A DNA stretch of 64,000 nucleotides from Metallumcola ferriviriculae (GTDB lineage Bacteria > Bacillota > JADQBR01). The stretch is from positions 906,501 to 970,500 of the forward strand of contig NZ_CP121694.1 of the NCBI RefSeq assembly GCF_035573695.1, given 5' to 3'. A model generated the notes under the pieces. The model was not told where the DNA came from, searched no databases, and saw nothing but the letters and a program-made list of their open reading frames with translations. Below are positions 14,872 through 25,682 of the stretch, piece by piece. Made by a program: the position numbers and the translations under genes. Position 1 is the first letter of the stretch, and each line of letters starts with the position of its first letter.

Positions 14872-16449
14872 TCACCGTGTTTTGAGGAATTCAAGTTTAT
14901 CGCCATGGGACGTCATTATCTCAAAGGAAGCGGCTAGTTCTTTTGTGAAACCATCTACTTCTTTCGCCGCCGCAACTGTATCATTAGCTTCTATGCTAAC
15001 TTCCTTAATGCTGGCTGTAGCTTGGGTGATATTTCTAGCTACATCTGCTGCATCATCGGCAACTTGAGTAACTTTTTCTGAAGCAGTAAGGGTGTTTTCA
15101 GCAATTTCGTTGGCCGTAAGAGATAGTTCATTGGCTGATTGGGCTATTTCTTGGACACCTTTAGATGCCTCCGAAGTATTGCTGGCAACTTGTTCCGAAT
15201 TAGAAGCAACTTCCGTAATTTCATTAGTAATAAGACTGACCTTTTCCGCAGCGGATATGATTGATTTCGAGATTTCCCCGGTTGTGGCTGATTGTTCCGC
15301 AACTGCGGTGGCGATGGTATTAGTAATGGTTGTGCTTTCGTCAATAATTTGTGTGATGGTTTCTACGGCATTAACCGCTCCTTGCATGCTTCCCTGCATG
15401 GTTTCAATCTGTTGACTGATTTCATCTGTTGCTTCAGCGGTTTGTTTAGCCAGTTCTTTTACTTCATTAGCTACTACGGCAAAGCCGCGGCCTGCTTCTC
15501 CAGCACCTGCTGCTTCTATCGCCGCATTTAGCGCTAACATATTTGTCTGATCGGCAATGTCGTTAATAACACCAATTATTTTTCCTATCTGTTTTGAGGA
15601 ATTGTTCAATTTTTCAATAATTTCTTTTGTCTCCCATGCACTAGTTTCTGCTTCAGCCGTGATTTCGGTAGAACGTTCACAGTTATTACTAACTTCATTA
15701 AGCGATATGTTAATCTCCTTAACAGCTGTGGCAACGTTATTAACGGCTTCGGACATGTCCTGGGCTGAGTGGGAAATATTATTTATGCTAATGGATATTT
15801 GGTCTACACCATCGCTGACTTGGTCTACACTTACAGAGATTTCTTCGGAGGCGGAAGCTAAACCCTGGATGGTAATAAACATTTCGTTCGCTGAAGAAGC
15901 AATAAGGTTGATGCGGTCGCTGGCTTCGGAGGAAACAGTAGCGGTACCTTGGACGTTTTCGGAGGTTTCCGTAACTGTTAGGGCTATCGTTTGGGCTTGT
16001 GCGGCCATAATTTCGGTTTTTGCTATCATATTACCGGCGCCCACATGCAGGTTTTCCAATGTCCCATTGAAAGTGGCACTGCTAATATTAACATCCGTGA
16101 GTACGCCTTCGATTTTATCTAATAACGTATGGCACGAAGCAGTTAGCTGTCCTATTTCATCATTTTTGGAATGGAACTCCTTAGTTGCTATTAATTCTCC
16201 TTGGTCAGTCTGAGGTAGTATTGCTTGGAGGTTTTTGATAGGATTAACTACCAGGCTTGTCAGCACTAAATTAAAGACCATAGTAGCAAGTATCACTACA
16301 ATAAATGCAGCAGTTAATAAAGCTCCGGGGATTGCTAAAGTTTGGGCTTGAGAATGGTTATAAAAGAGGATCAGTAGTAATGACACTGCCATTAGAGTGA
16401 TAAAGGTGACCGTCAGTTTAAATTTAATACTTCTAAAATTTTTTTTCAT
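14872..16449 (-). CDS. Methyl-accepting chemotaxis protein with minimal outside loop
   Basis: A 525-residue chemoreceptor. Two membrane helices (about 10-31 and 41-67) are joined by only about ten residues, so there is no extracellular sensor domain. A HAMP region follows (from NPIKNL, about 69-120). The long coiled coil has the conserved hairpin tip with [37 protein letters not shown] receptor like this may sense membrane state, redox or proton-motive force, or signal from a partner. The ATG after GGGAGGG gives the start at 16449, inside the end of cheA. Nothing suggests a CheR-tethering pentapeptide at the C-terminus. Confidence 0.9.
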   Translation of the reverse strand: MKKNFRSIKFKLTVTFITLMAVSLLLILFYNHSQAQTLAIPGALLTAAFIVVILATMVFNLVLTSLVVNPIKNLQAILPQTDQGELIATKEFHSKNDEIGQLTASCHTLLDKIEGVLTDVNISSATFNGTLENLHVGAGNMIAKTEIMAAQAQTIALTVTETSENVQGTATVSSEASDRINLIASSANEMFITIQGLASASEEISVSVDQVSDGVDQISISINNISHSAQDMSEAVNNVATAVKEINISLNEVSNNCERSTEITAEAETSAWETKEIIEKLNNSSKQIGKIIGVINDIADQTNMLALNAAIEAAGAGEAGRGFAVVANEVKELAKQTAEATDEISQQIETMQGSMQGAVNAVETITQIIDESTTITNTIATAVAEQSATTGEISKSIISAAEKVSLITNEITEVASNSEQVASNTSEASKGVQEIAQSANELSLTANEIAENTLTASEKVTQVADDAADVARNITQATASIKEVSIEANDTVAAAKEVDGFTKELAASFEIMTSHGDKLEFLKTR

Positions 16450-19400
16450 AATATTCCCTCCCAGTTTGGCAAATACTTTCTTCCAATTCAAAACCATCAT
16501 TTGCTGATGAGTTACCTGCTGCCTTGTTTTCTTCAAGGGCCAGCCGCACTTTAGACAGAAAGCGGTCTTTGCTCAGCTTGATTTCGTAGTAGTCAAACCC
16601 TGCCTCTATGCCTTCTTCCATGCTTCGCTGGTCGTTTCTGGTTGTGACCGCAATTACGGGTAATTTAGCCAATTTGTTGTCGCTGCGTATCCGTTTTACT
16701 AGCTCAAACCCATTCATCACAGGCATTACGATATCGCTAACCACCAAGTCCACTTTAGTGTGCTGCAGCAAATCCAAAGCTTCTCTGCCGTTAGCCGCTG
16801 ATAATACCTGGTATCCTGCTGATTCTAAGTAATTTTTTTCCGTTTTTGCAAAGAAGGGAGTATCTTCAACTAACAGAATGGTGTTTTTCTTATCTGTTGC
16901 ATACTCCTTTGGAGAAACATAATGTTCCGGGTCAGCCAGCTCAAACAGTTCGTACATGTTGATAATAAGGGTGATACGATTGCCCAATACAGCAGAGCCT
17001 AATAAGCCTTTCTCTTTTAAATCATGGGGATTGAAGGAAATGTTAGTTTCTACCGTATCTACCATTTGCTCTATAAGAATACCGATTGGGTGTTTAACCA
17101 ATTTAGGGATGATTACAAATAATTTATTGCTATTACTTTCTGTTTTGCCAACAGAAAGGTAATTTTCCAGCCGAATAACTCGCAGTGCCGTTTCTCTAAA
17201 CTGAATAAATTCTTTATCACCAATTGTTTCTATTTGTTCAGCCGTGATCTTTTCCACTCGTGCTACCATACTTAGGTCAATGCAGAATGTCTCCGGTCCT
17301 GAACATTTGAATAAGAGCAGGTTTTGCTTCTCGTTGAGGTGGTCCTCAGTAACAAGGCTATGAGAAGAAACTATTTCTTGTTTTTCAGAAAATTTAAATC
17401 CAGCTTTAGCAGCAATTCCTTCCAAATCCAATATCATAGCAATTTTACCATCTCCCAGCACCGTTATGCCAGAGTAACACGGGCAGTCTTTTAGATGTCG
17501 GGGTAGGTTCTTAACTAAAATTTCTTCGTCATCCAGAATACGATCAACAATTAAGCCAAATCTTTTTGACCCGCTTTTAACCACCAACACCCTGATTAGT
17601 TGGGTTGATGTATTGTTTTCTGCGATACCTAGTACATCACTAAGACGAACAGTGGGGACGAGCTTTCCTCTTAGTCGTAATACCAAAGAGTCTTGGAAGA
17701 CCTGCAGTTTCCCAACAGATTCTTCGGGCTTTATCCGCACCATTTCCTGAAGGTTTACCTGGGGAAGAGCAAATTTTAGCCCCTCTACTTCAATTAACAA
17801 GGAATGAACTATTGCTAAAGTAATTGGAAGGGTTAAGCGGAACGTAGCCCCTTGCCCCGGGTTGTTGAGGATTTCCATCACACCGCCCAGCTTATCAATG
17901 TTATTTTTTACTACGTCCAGACCTACCCCTCTACCGGACAGATCCGTAACTTGATCGGCGGTGGAGAAACCGGTACGAAACAAAAGGTCTAGCAACTCAC
18001 GTTCCCCCATAAGAGCTAGCTCACTGGTATCTACAAGTGAATTTTCTTGTGCCTTGGTTTTTAGTTTCTCCAGGTCAATACCGCTGCCGTTGTCTATAAC
18101 GTCGATTATAACGTGACCGCCTTCGTGGTATGCTTTTAGAGAAATAGTCCCTGTTTTTAGCTTACCTAATTGTTCCCGCTGTTCAGGTGTTTCAATGCCG
18201 TGGTCTATTGAGTTGCGAACAAGGTGAGTAAGCGGGTCACCTAACGACTCAACAATGGTCTTGTCCAACTCTACATCATTACCTTCAATTTTAAGTTCAA
18301 TATTTTTGCCGGTTTGTTTGGACAACTCACGCGTCAGTCGAGGGAATTTATGAAATACTTTTGCTAAGGGCTGCATCCGAGTCTGCATAACTTTTTCCTG
18401 CAATTCGGTGGTAATCCTATCAACATTTTGCAGCACACCGTTGAGACCGGGAATATCCTTTCGGTGTGTTTCTACCACTCTGAGAAGACGGTTTCTCCCG
18501 AGCACCATTTCACTCGCTAGATTTAACAAATCATTAAGCAAGTTAATATTTACACGAACCACTTCACTATTGTGCAATGTTTTGCTGCTTGGCTTGCTAG
18601 TAATAATAGCTTGGTTAGCATTCCTCGATACGTTGGCTAGAGACTTGCCATAGTTAAAAGTGTTCTGCGTGTCTTCAGTATGTTCTTTATCAAATAATGC
18701 GAGGGGAGAGGGAGAGGGGCTTTTTTTAGTACATTCTTCCCTAGCTGTTTTGACATCTAGTTCTTCAATATTTCGTACAGGGATATCTAAAGCGGCAGCG
18801 ACCAAATCTTTTTCCAAGACAGTAGTTATGACAAACACCTGACCGCTATCAGATGAAGGCGTAGTATCTGTTTTAAAATAGTAGTGGTGGACAATTTGGC
18901 CAATTGTTGCTACATTTTCAACCATCCCCCGCGGGGTTTGGCAGGAAAATTTAAAGATATTATGGCCGTGGCTAACCGCATCAGTCAGCATAAACTGGTA
19001 GTCCATGGAAGCTGACGGTGTAGTTTCGTTAAAGGACATTTCATCGGAAGACGTGCTGTTTTTGCTAAGCCCAAGTTGTTGGCATTCAATAACTTCAGTT
19101 AGTTTGGATAAGTGGTCTGATATATCCATATTAGTGCTGTTAGCTGTATCTTGAACCATTTTATTTAAACAGTCATTGGCTGACAGAATATTGGTAGTAA
19201 TTTCATCAGTAATAATTAGGCTGCCGTTTTTAACCTGGTCGAATATAGTTTCCATGGCGTGAGATAATTCCACGATGTTTTGGAGGCTGAAAAAGCCGGC
19301 GGCACCCTTGATACTGTGCAAGGCACGAAAAATTTCGTGTATAGTATCCGTGTCACCTGTGCCATTTTCTAATTTCAGCAGTTCACTTTCCACTGCACTT

Positions 19401-19453
19401 ATATGTTCAAGGGTTTCTTCCCTAAATTCCTTTAGAAGTTCATTAGTTTGCAA
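16433..19453 (-). CDS. cheA: CheA hybrid histidine kinase with two CheW domains and a C-terminal receiver
   Basis: A 1006-residue kinase. Order: Hpt (1-110, H46 in [12 protein letters not shown]), a variable linker/P2-like part, dimerisation domain (about 300-360), ATPase domain ([28 protein letters not shown]), CheW domain (about 540-680), a second CheW-like domain (about 700-840), and a receiver (about 860-980, [10 protein letters not shown]). Hybrid CheAs of this sort occur in chemosensory systems that control functions other than swimming, though motility cannot be excluded. TTG at 19453 is preferred: GGGGTGA lies at the right distance and the start then aligns with the Hpt-CheW paralogue. 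Confidence 0.92.
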   Translation of the reverse strand: MQTNELLKEFREETLEHISAVESELLKLENGTGDTDTIHEIFRALHSIKGAAGFFSLQNIVELSHAMETIFDQVKNGSLIITDEITTNILSANDCLNKMVQDTANSTNMDISDHLSKLTEVIECQQLGLSKNSTSSDEMSFNETTPSASMDYQFMLTDAVSHGHNIFKFSCQTPRGMVENVATIGQIVHHYYFKTDTTPSSDSGQVFVITTVLEKDLVAAALDIPVRNIEELDVKTAREECTKKSPSPSPLALFDKEHTEDTQNTFNYGKSLANVSRNANQAIITSKPSSKTLHNSEVVRVNINLLNDLLNLASEMVLGRNRLLRVVETHRKDIPGLNGVLQNVDRITTELQEKVMQTRMQPLAKVFHKFPRLTRELSKQTGKNIELKIEGNDVELDKTIVESLGDPLTHLVRNSIDHGIETPEQREQLGKLKTGTISLKAYHEGGHVIIDVIDNGSGIDLEKLKTKAQENSLVDTSELALMGERELLDLLFRTGFSTADQVTDLSGRGVGLDVVKNNIDKLGGVMEILNNPGQGATFRLTLPITLAIVHSLLIEVEGLKFALPQVNLQEMVRIKPEESVGKLQVFQDSLVLRLRGKLVPTVRLSDVLGIAENNTSTQLIRVLVVKSGSKRFGLIVDRILDDEEILVKNLPRHLKDCPCYSGITVLGDGKIAMILDLEGIAAKAGFKFSEKQEIVSSHSLVTEDHLNEKQNLLLFKCSGPETFCIDLSMVARVEKITAEQIETIGDKEFIQFRETALRVIRLENYLSVGKTESNSNKLFVIIPKLVKHPIGILIEQMVDTVETNISFNPHDLKEKGLLGSAVLGNRITLIINMYELFELADPEHYVSPKEYATDKKNTILLVEDTPFFAKTEKNYLESAGYQVLSAANGREALDLLQHTKVDLVVSDIVMPVMNGFELVKRIRSDNKLAKLPVIAVTTRNDQRSMEEGIEAGFDYYEIKLSKDRFLSKVRLALEENKAAGNSSANDGFELEESICQTGREYYEKKF

Positions 19454-19846
19454 AAGACTCACCCCACTTTAGGTACGACTAGGTTGAATACTTAATATGA
19501 AGAGATAAACTAAAAGTATATAATTACCATTAAGATTATAATATTTCCCATTAAGGAAGGGATTTCCTGCAATAAATGTCGAGAATTCCGTATAGTTGTT
19601 GTTTATTAATATATTTGGGAAGATTAGGTAGGTGGGAGTTACGTTTTATTGAAGATTTTATTGTCCTAAGGTCGTACAAAATTTACCGTCGGGTACTTTA
19701 GGCAGAGTGTTTGTTGTAGCATGTTCGAGAGTATTTGTGCAAAATCGGATGGAGTTCTCGCTATATGTAATGACTAATAAATACCGGGGAATAAGTCCCC
19801 GGTATTAAAGCGCACTCTTTGCAAAAATTTTAAGATAGCCCTTGTT
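19454..19846. other. Intergenic region upstream of the che operon
   Basis: No gene is seen in about 390 bp. It should contain the leftward che promoter, but no convincing -35/-10 pair was found. A strong GC hairpin lies near the exporter end (separate entry). Confidence 0.4.
19781..19805 (-). terminator. Hairpin at the end of the ABC exporter operon
   Basis: Perfect 10-bp stem ATACCGGGGA/TCCCCGGTAT with a 5-nt loop lies 42 bp after the permease stop. The following minus-strand bases are T-rich but not a clean T run. Confidence 0.6.
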
Positions 19847-20653
19847 TTATTGCACCAGCCTGTTCTTCACCATTACCAATGGAATACGCAATGATGCAAG
19901 CGTTACGACCCCAAGCCAGGCTACATGCCCCAGCAAAGTTGAATCGACGTTACCTAACACCAGGGGCCGGATAACTTCTACCGCATGGTAAAGCGGAGTT
20001 AGCCCGGGCAGGAACCTGATCCCTGCAGGCAAGTTGTCGATGGGAAAAAAGATACCGGAGAACAGGAACATGGGCGAGATAAAGATAGTAAAAAAGTAGC
20101 CAAAAGAATCGTAGTTAGGTGCCAAGCTGGTCCAGATTAAGGACATGGTGGAAAAAATCGCCGCCATCAGGGCCAAAGGAATAATTATCAGGAAAAAGAG
20201 CGGGGAATGAACAAGACCAAACATGGCAACTACCAGGAAGAAAACTATGCCATAGAGGACTCCTTTAAAAGTACCATATAATATTTCACCCATAACCACG
20301 TCGTCCATACTCACTGGAGTGGCGACCATGGCATGAAAGGTCTTCTGAAGGGTCATTCTGGTATAGCTGCCGTAGGTAGCTTCATAGGTGGTTGAAAACA
20401 TGGCAGAGGAAGCGATGAGACCAGGGGCCAGGAAGCTAATATAGGAGAGGCCATTTATCTGACTAACGTAAACGCCCAGGCCAAAACCCATCGCCCATAG
20501 GTAAAGCAGGGGTTCCATAAAGTTAAACATCAGCTGGGCTTTCCAAGTCTTTCTGAAGACCGACAAGTTGCGGTAGAATACCCGCCAAATCAGGGGCAGG
20601 GAAAGGTCGGGCCAAGTGAAGAATTCTTTGAGCAGCTTGCTTGTATTACTCAT
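19847..20653 (-). CDS. ABC-2 type exporter permease, NodJ/DrrB-like
   Basis: About 268 residues with six likely membrane helices and the NodJ-like FMEPLLYLWAMGFGLGVYV segment near residue 40. It also contains the ABC-2 signature area around FLFSGIFFPIDNLP. It forms the channel for the ATPase encoded directly upstream, whose stop it overlaps. NodIJ-type exporters move lipo-oligosaccharides in rhizobia, but relatives in Firmicutes export various drugs or lipids, so the substrate is unknown. I favour the ATG at 20653 with GGGGATGG ahead. Confidence 0.85.
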   Translation of the reverse strand: MSNTSKLLKEFFTWPDLSLPLIWRVFYRNLSVFRKTWKAQLMFNFMEPLLYLWAMGFGLGVYVSQINGLSYISFLAPGLIASSAMFSTTYEATYGSYTRMTLQKTFHAMVATPVSMDDVVMGEILYGTFKGVLYGIVFFLVVAMFGLVHSPLFFLIIIPLALMAAIFSTMSLIWTSLAPNYDSFGYFFTIFISPMFLFSGIFFPIDNLPAGIRFLPGLTPLYHAVEVIRPLVLGNVDSTLLGHVAWLGVVTLASLRIPLVMVKNRLVQ

Positions 20654-21623
20654 GTTCGCCATCCCCATATTCCCCAGGGTTGTCTTTAAAGGTCTCCCCG
20701 GTGAGTTTTAAATACACATCTTCCAGGTTGGTGGAACGTAGGCGGCGGGACGACAATGAAACGCCCAGGGATTGTGCGCCGGAAGCAATCCGTTCCTCCA
20801 GTTCACTCCCACTGTTGGTGAAAAGGATTAAGATGTCCCCCAGTACGTGATGAGCCTTAAGGAGTTCTCCGGCCCTTTCCAGCAGAAGGCTATGCTCCTC
20901 CGGCTTTACACCCAGCTCCAGGGCTTGTCCGCCCACATGCCGTTCAATCAGCTCTAGGGGCGCTCCTTCCTCCAGGATCTCGCCCTTGTGCAGGATTATC
21001 AGCCTGTCGCAGAGCTGGCTGGCTTCCTCCAGGTAATGGGTAGTCAAGAGCATGGTGATACCCATTTTTTTTAGTTTGCGCAGGCGCTGCCAAACAAGAT
21101 GGCGGGCATAGGGATCTAGCCCCGTAGTCGGTTCGTCTAGGATCAGAAGTTCGGGCCGGTTGATAAGAGCCCTGCCAATGGTCAGGCGGCGCTTAAGCCC
21201 CCCTGAAAGCTGGTCTACCAAAGACCCGGACTTCCCTGTAAGCTCCATAAACTCCAGGATTTCAGCGGCCCTCTCTCGGGCTGTCTTCTTGTTTATCCGG
21301 AAGTAACCGGCATACACCAACAGATTATTAAACACTGTCAACTCCGGATCCAGATTGTCTTCCTGGGGAACCACCCCGATTTTGGCCTTTATTTCCCGTC
21401 CATAGCTGTTGATGTCCCGACCGAATACTTCCAAGGTACCGGAAGTGACCGGTGAAAAGCCGTGGACCATCTTGACAAAAGAAGTCTTGCCCGCGCCGTT
21501 GGGGCCTAAGAGCCCGAAACACTCGCCACGGTAAACGGTCAAATTCAGACCCTTAACGGCTTCAAGTTCGGCAAACTTTTTGACCAGGTTAGTGGCTGTT
21601 ATAATATTCTCGCCAATACTCAT
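20646..21623 (-). CDS. ABC exporter ATPase, NodI/DrrA-like
   Basis: A 325-residue ATPase with Walker A GLLGPNGAGKTSF, signature QLSGGLKRRL, Walker B LLILDEPTTGLDP and the switch histidine in LLTTHYLEEA. The extra 90 residues at the C-terminus are typical of the DrrA/CcmA-like exporter group. It powers the permease encoded 3' of it. The promoter and likely repressor sites lie at 21744-21801. Confidence 0.9.
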   Translation of the reverse strand: MSIGENIITATNLVKKFAELEAVKGLNLTVYRGECFGLLGPNGAGKTSFVKMVHGFSPVTSGTLEVFGRDINSYGREIKAKIGVVPQEDNLDPELTVFNNLLVYAGYFRINKKTARERAAEILEFMELTGKSGSLVDQLSGGLKRRLTIGRALINRPELLILDEPTTGLDPYARHLVWQRLRKLKKMGITMLLTTHYLEEASQLCDRLIILHKGEILEEGAPLELIERHVGGQALELGVKPEEHSLLLERAGELLKAHHVLGDILILFTNSGSELEERIASGAQSLGVSLSSRRLRSTNLEDVYLKLTGETFKDNPGEYGDGEHE

Positions 21624-21743
21624 AATGCTCTCTCCAATTCCAGCCTAATCCGCGAATGGTCCGCTGGTCCATGAGCTACATTAACCAGTTCCGGACTAAG
21701 GGGACTACTATAGGATCCTCTATATTGCACTTCCCTACTTTTA

Positions 21744-21801
21744 ATATTACTTGTAATATATTTACTTTAGTAATTATAGCTTGTTAGATGGAAATACACA
21801 A
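21744..21801 (-). promoter_or_regulatory. Promoter of the ABC exporter with tandem palindromes
   Basis: On the minus strand, TTGTGT (21796-21801) and TATAAT (21773-21778) are 17 bp apart. Two palindromes follow around the expected start site: TTACT-TT-AGTAA (21762-21773) and ATATTAC-TT-GTAATAT (21744-21759). They share a TTAC...GTAA core. The arrangement fits repression by a dimeric regulator that is not encoded next to it. Confidence 0.6.
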
Positions 21802-21921
21802 ACATACATGCCCTAGGTCCAACGACCCACGCACATGCGCCTAATTGGCGGAGTTTTATTTATGCCTATTATGGACTATAATGAATTTTGAGCTAATTAA
21901 AAAACTTAAAGAGGTTATATT

Positions 21922-23832
21922 ATGAGTATTTTGACAGTAGAAAATCTAACAAAATCATATGGTGAAAAGGTTTTATTTAGTGATATCTCTTTTACAATTG
22001 CTGACAAGCAGCGGATTGGTTTGATTGGGGTCAACGGGACCGGCAAGTCAACTTTATTAAAGATAATTGCCGGTATTGAGACTGCGGAAAAAGGGAAGGT
22101 CACACATGCCAATAAATTTCAGATTGAATACTTACCGCAGCATCCCATTTTGGACGGTCAATTGACGGTTTTAGATCAAATCTACTTTGGCGATAATTCT
22201 TTGATGAAAGTATTGAGAGATTATGAGCAGGCAGCTAATGAACTGGAGAAAAATCCTAATAATACGGGCAAACAGGACAAACTATCTTTTCTGCAGCAAG
22301 AAATGGATCGCATGAATGCTTGGGACGCTAGTAGTATGGCTAAAACAATCTTGACTCGTTTGGGTATCGAAAACTTTAGTCAGCCTGTGAAAGAATTGTC
22401 AGAGGGTCAGAAAAAAAGGGTTGCTATTGCTAAGGCATTGGTGCAACCTGCAGATTTGCTGGTGTTGGATGAACCGACCAACCATCTGGACAATGAAATT
22501 ATTGAATGGTTGGAGCGGTTTTTAACACAGTATCAAGGAGCTCTATTGGTTATAACTCATGATCGCTACTTTCTAAATAGGGTGACTAATAGGATACTTG
22601 AGTTAGACCAAGGAAAGCTCTACGGCTATGAGGGAAACTATGAAGCTTATCTTGCCGGTAAAGCCCAGCGAGAAGAGCAGACGATTACTGCGGAAAAAAA
22701 GCGGCAGAATCTTCTTCGCAAGGAATTAGCGTGGCTTAAGCGGGGAGCTAAGGCCCGGTCCACTAAGCAAAAAGCACGCGTACAACAGGTGCATCAAATA
22801 CAGGAACAAGAAGTGGACATGCACAAAAAGGACTTGGAGTTTGCCATCGGTTCCCAGCGATTAGGGAAAAAAGTGCTGGAACTAAAGGGGATATCAAAAA
22901 AGTATGGCGGAGAAAGGTTAATTAGTGATTTTAGTTACCGGATCGGGCCTGGTGAGAAATTAGGCATTATCGGACCTAATGGTGCCGGCAAGACAACACT
23001 ACTAAAAATAATGGCTGGTTTTATTGAACCGGATGCCGGTGTTGTCGAAATTGGACAGACAGTAAAGGTTGGCTTTTATAGCCAGAACTACGTGGACATG
23101 GACCTTGATTTAAGAGTTATCGAGTATATTAGAGAAGGGGCAGACAATGTTAAAACGGCGGACGGTCAGTGGATAACTGCCGAACAGATGCTGGAGAGAT
23201 TCTTATTTCCCCGTAGTCAGCAGTGGGCCTATATTGGAAAATTGTCCGGTGGAGAGCGGCGACGCTTATATCTTTTGCGGAGATTGATGGAAGAGCCTAA
23301 TGTCTTATTCTTGGATGAGCCTACTAACGACCTGGATACCGAAACATTGTCAATTTTGGAAGACTACCTAGAACAATTCCCCGCTAGTGTCATTACCGTA
23401 TCTCATGATCGTTTTTTCCTGGACCGGGTGGTAGATCGTTTGATCGCTTTTGAGAATGATGGTGTCATTAGCAAGTTTGCAGGTAATTACACAGAGTATT
23501 TGGAGTTACAAAAACACGAGAAAGAAAAGAAACCGGCTAGCAAAAAGGACCAAAAGAAGAGTGTGCCCACCTCGATTAATAAAGAACAACCTAGAAAACT
23601 ATCATACATGCAACAGCGGGAATGGGATGAAATTGAGGGTAAGATTGCTTCCTTGGAACAGCGGAAAAACCAATTGCAAGAGGACATTACCATGGTAGGA
23701 AGTGATTATGAACGTGTGCAGCAACTATATAAAGAGCAGCAGCAGGTGGATGAAGAATTAGACCAATTTATGGAACGATGGACTGAACTGTCTCTTTTAA
23801 TTGAAGAGATTGAACAAAGAACACAAAAGTAA
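21922..23832 (+). CDS. ABC-F ATPase, Uup-like
   Basis: A 636-residue soluble protein with two ABC domains. The first has LSEGQKKRVAIAKAL and LLVLDEPTNHLD; the second has GPNGAGKTTLLK, LSGGERRRLYLLRRL and VLFLDEPTNDLD. An arm/linker lies between them, and the C-terminal coiled coil (about 555-635) is typical of Uup. There are no membrane segments. ABC-F proteins act on the ribosome, resolving stalled complexes or protecting against antibiotics. The coiled coil favours a Uup role rather than resistance, but sequence reading alone cannot decide. Confidence 0.9.
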   Translation: MSILTVENLTKSYGEKVLFSDISFTIADKQRIGLIGVNGTGKSTLLKIIAGIETAEKGKVTHANKFQIEYLPQHPILDGQLTVLDQIYFGDNSLMKVLRDYEQAANELEKNPNNTGKQDKLSFLQQEMDRMNAWDASSMAKTILTRLGIENFSQPVKELSEGQKKRVAIAKALVQPADLLVLDEPTNHLDNEIIEWLERFLTQYQGALLVITHDRYFLNRVTNRILELDQGKLYGYEGNYEAYLAGKAQREEQTITAEKKRQNLLRKELAWLKRGAKARSTKQKARVQQVHQIQEQEVDMHKKDLEFAIGSQRLGKKVLELKGISKKYGGERLISDFSYRIGPGEKLGIIGPNGAGKTTLLKIMAGFIEPDAGVVEIGQTVKVGFYSQNYVDMDLDLRVIEYIREGADNVKTADGQWITAEQMLERFLFPRSQQWAYIGKLSGGERRRLYLLRRLMEEPNVLFLDEPTNDLDTETLSILEDYLEQFPASVITVSHDRFFLDRVVDRLIAFENDGVISKFAGNYTEYLELQKHEKEKKPASKKDQKKSVPTSINKEQPRKLSYMQQREWDEIEGKIASLEQRKNQLQEDITMVGSDYERVQQLYKEQQQVDEELDQFMERWTELSLLIEEIEQRTQK

Positions 23833-23944
23833 AGGTAAAGATTAGAAGGGTTTTGGGTAATAATATCCACAAGTCTTCGATTTAACAGGAGATAACTTAA
23901 AATTTAGACGTTTTAAATCTGGTTAAAAGGTGCTGATTGAATAT

Positions 23945-25102
23945 ATGGAAAAGCTATTTGGACAATTAGGATTAAATGAAGCTATCATACAAGGTTTAAT
24001 TAAAGATGATATTAATAACCCGACAAAAATCCAAGAAGAGGTTATCCCCAAGGCACTGCTAAAAAGTGATATTATAGCTGAATCTGAAACAGGGAGCGGA
24101 AAGACCTTAGCGTACGTGCTTCCGTTATTTGAGAAACTAGACCGATCAACAAAAGATACCCAGGCAATAATCCTACTGCCTACCCATGAACTAGCAATTC
24201 AAGTACATAGAGAAATAGAGAAACTCGCCCGCAATTCTCAGATGCCGATAAGATCTGCGGCGGTAGTTGGAAATGTAAGTATAAAAAGGCAAACAGAAAC
24301 TATCAAAAAGGACAAACCTCATATTGTAGTAAGCTCTCCAGGAAGAGTACTGAAGCTTATTCAGATGAAGGTGATTAAAGCGCATACGGTTAAAACCATC
24401 ATTATTGATGAAGCTGATAGACTCTTAGATAAAAGTAATCTAGCGGAAATCAAAGCTGTTATCAAGACTACATTAAAAGAACGACAACTGATGTTATTCT
24501 CTGCAACTATTACTAACAAGACTTTAGAAATAGCTAAAGAGATGGTCAAGGAGGATTATCAACTAATAAAGGTTGACCAAAAAACTGTTATTAATGAAAA
24601 CATTACGCATATGTTTTTCAGTTGTACGGGAAGGGAAAAAATTAATACTCTCAGGAAACTAATGCACATATTAAAACCCCAAAAAGCTATTGCTTTCATT
24701 AACATCGCATATGAGATAGAAAATGCGCTAGAAAGTCTTAAGTATCATGGATTAAGAGTAGAAGCAATTTATGGCAAAATCGGTAAAGAAGAGCGCAAAA
24801 AAGCCCTGCAAAATTTCCAAACAGGAAAAGTCAATCTTTTGATAGCATCTGACTTAGCAGCAAGGGGACTTGATATAAAAGATGTAGATTATATATTTAG
24901 CATTGATATTCCAGACGATGCAGAAAATTATCTACACAGAGCAGGTAGAACGGCAAGAGCAGGAAAAGAAGGGGTATCAATCTCAATCATTACTGATCGC
25001 GAAAAACCACTGATGGAAAACTATCAGAAGAAATTAAAAATAAAAATAGAAGCCAAGGATATGGAAAAAGGGAAAATAATTGATGTGAATGATAAACACT
25101 GA
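23945..25102 (+). CDS. DEAD-box RNA helicase
   Basis: About 385 residues with the full set of helicase motifs: SETGSGKT (I), LPTHELAIQ (Ia), SSPGR (Ib), DEAD (II), SAT (III), ASDLAARGLDIKDVDYI (V) and HRAGRTARAG (VI). There is no long C-terminal RNA-binding domain, so it is a minimal form of the kind used in ribosome assembly or RNA decay. The ATG at 23945 is chosen; the upstream GTG at 23930 overlaps the AAAAGG site. Base composition is AT-richer than neighbouring genes. Confidence 0.9.
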   Translation: MEKLFGQLGLNEAIIQGLIKDDINNPTKIQEEVIPKALLKSDIIAESETGSGKTLAYVLPLFEKLDRSTKDTQAIILLPTHELAIQVHREIEKLARNSQMPIRSAAVVGNVSIKRQTETIKKDKPHIVVSSPGRVLKLIQMKVIKAHTVKTIIIDEADRLLDKSNLAEIKAVIKTTLKERQLMLFSATITNKTLEIAKEMVKEDYQLIKVDQKTVINENITHMFFSCTGREKINTLRKLMHILKPQKAIAFINIAYEIENALESLKYHGLRVEAIYGKIGKEERKKALQNFQTGKVNLLIASDLAARGLDIKDVDYIFSIDIPDDAENYLHRAGRTARAGKEGVSISIITDREKPLMENYQKKLKIKIEAKDMEKGKIIDVNDKH

Positions 25103-25285
25103 TTAAATATGAGTATGCTTACTCTTCAAATTTTCACCGATTAGATTGCCATCCTCAATTACGATTACAGGGTAAACCTCATAATCAGTATTTACTTTTA
25201 TGTCCTTGGGGGTCAACATGCGGTTTTGAGACTTCGGCAGTATGTTTATTTTCCCATTTGGTTCCAGAGTAATAAAAAAAACTCA
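25103..25285 (-). pseudogene. Remnant of a DUF421 (YetF-like) C-terminal domain
   Basis: On the minus strand an open stretch ending at 25103 reads FFITLEPNGKINILPKSQNR, then MLTPKDIKVNT, then YPVIVIEDGNLIGENL. This matches the DUF421 C-terminal domain, for example ETNGKLSVQKK...VTPKDLNLPT...IYDGVVIEQNL at 61153-61881. A TGA lies just upstream and no membrane region or start is present, so it is a fragment. Confidence 0.65.
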
Positions 25286-25331
25286 ATTACTGGAAGACTA
25301 TAGATGAAAATTAGGACGGGAGCGATATCGA

Positions 25332-25682
25332 ATGGTTGTTGGAAACTGTATTTTTTGTGAAATACGAAGTGATCAAAAATTATTTGAAAATGATTATGCT
25401 TTTGCCATTGCGGATAAATATCCCATTACCCGGGGACATACTTTAGTCATACCCAAAAGACACTTTGTTGATTTCTTTGAAATAAGGAAAGAAGAGCGGG
25501 ACGCTATTATGGACCTATTAATACAGAGAAAAAAGCAACTGCTGGAAGGAGATAGTTACATCGAGGGTTTTAACGTTGGTGTGAATATAGGAAAAGCTGC
25601 CGCGCAGGCTGTTTTTCATTGCCACATTCACCTAATCCCGCGCAGAATTGAAGAGACGCCTAATTGGAATGGGAGAAGTTAA
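25332..25682 (+). CDS. HIT family hydrolase
   Basis: A 116-residue histidine-triad protein. CIFCEI is at the N-terminus, the motif HCHIHLIPR (about 97-105) carries the catalytic histidine, and DKYPITRGHTLVIPKRH is typical of the Hint/Ap4A-hydrolase branch. HIT proteins hydrolyse nucleoside phosphoramidates or dinucleoside polyphosphates; which one is not certain. It stands alone downstream of the DUF421 remnant. Confidence 0.9.
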   Translation: MVVGNCIFCEIRSDQKLFENDYAFAIADKYPITRGHTLVIPKRHFVDFFEIRKEERDAIMDLLIQRKKQLLEGDSYIEGFNVGVNIGKAAAQAVFHCHIHLIPRRIEETPNWNGRS

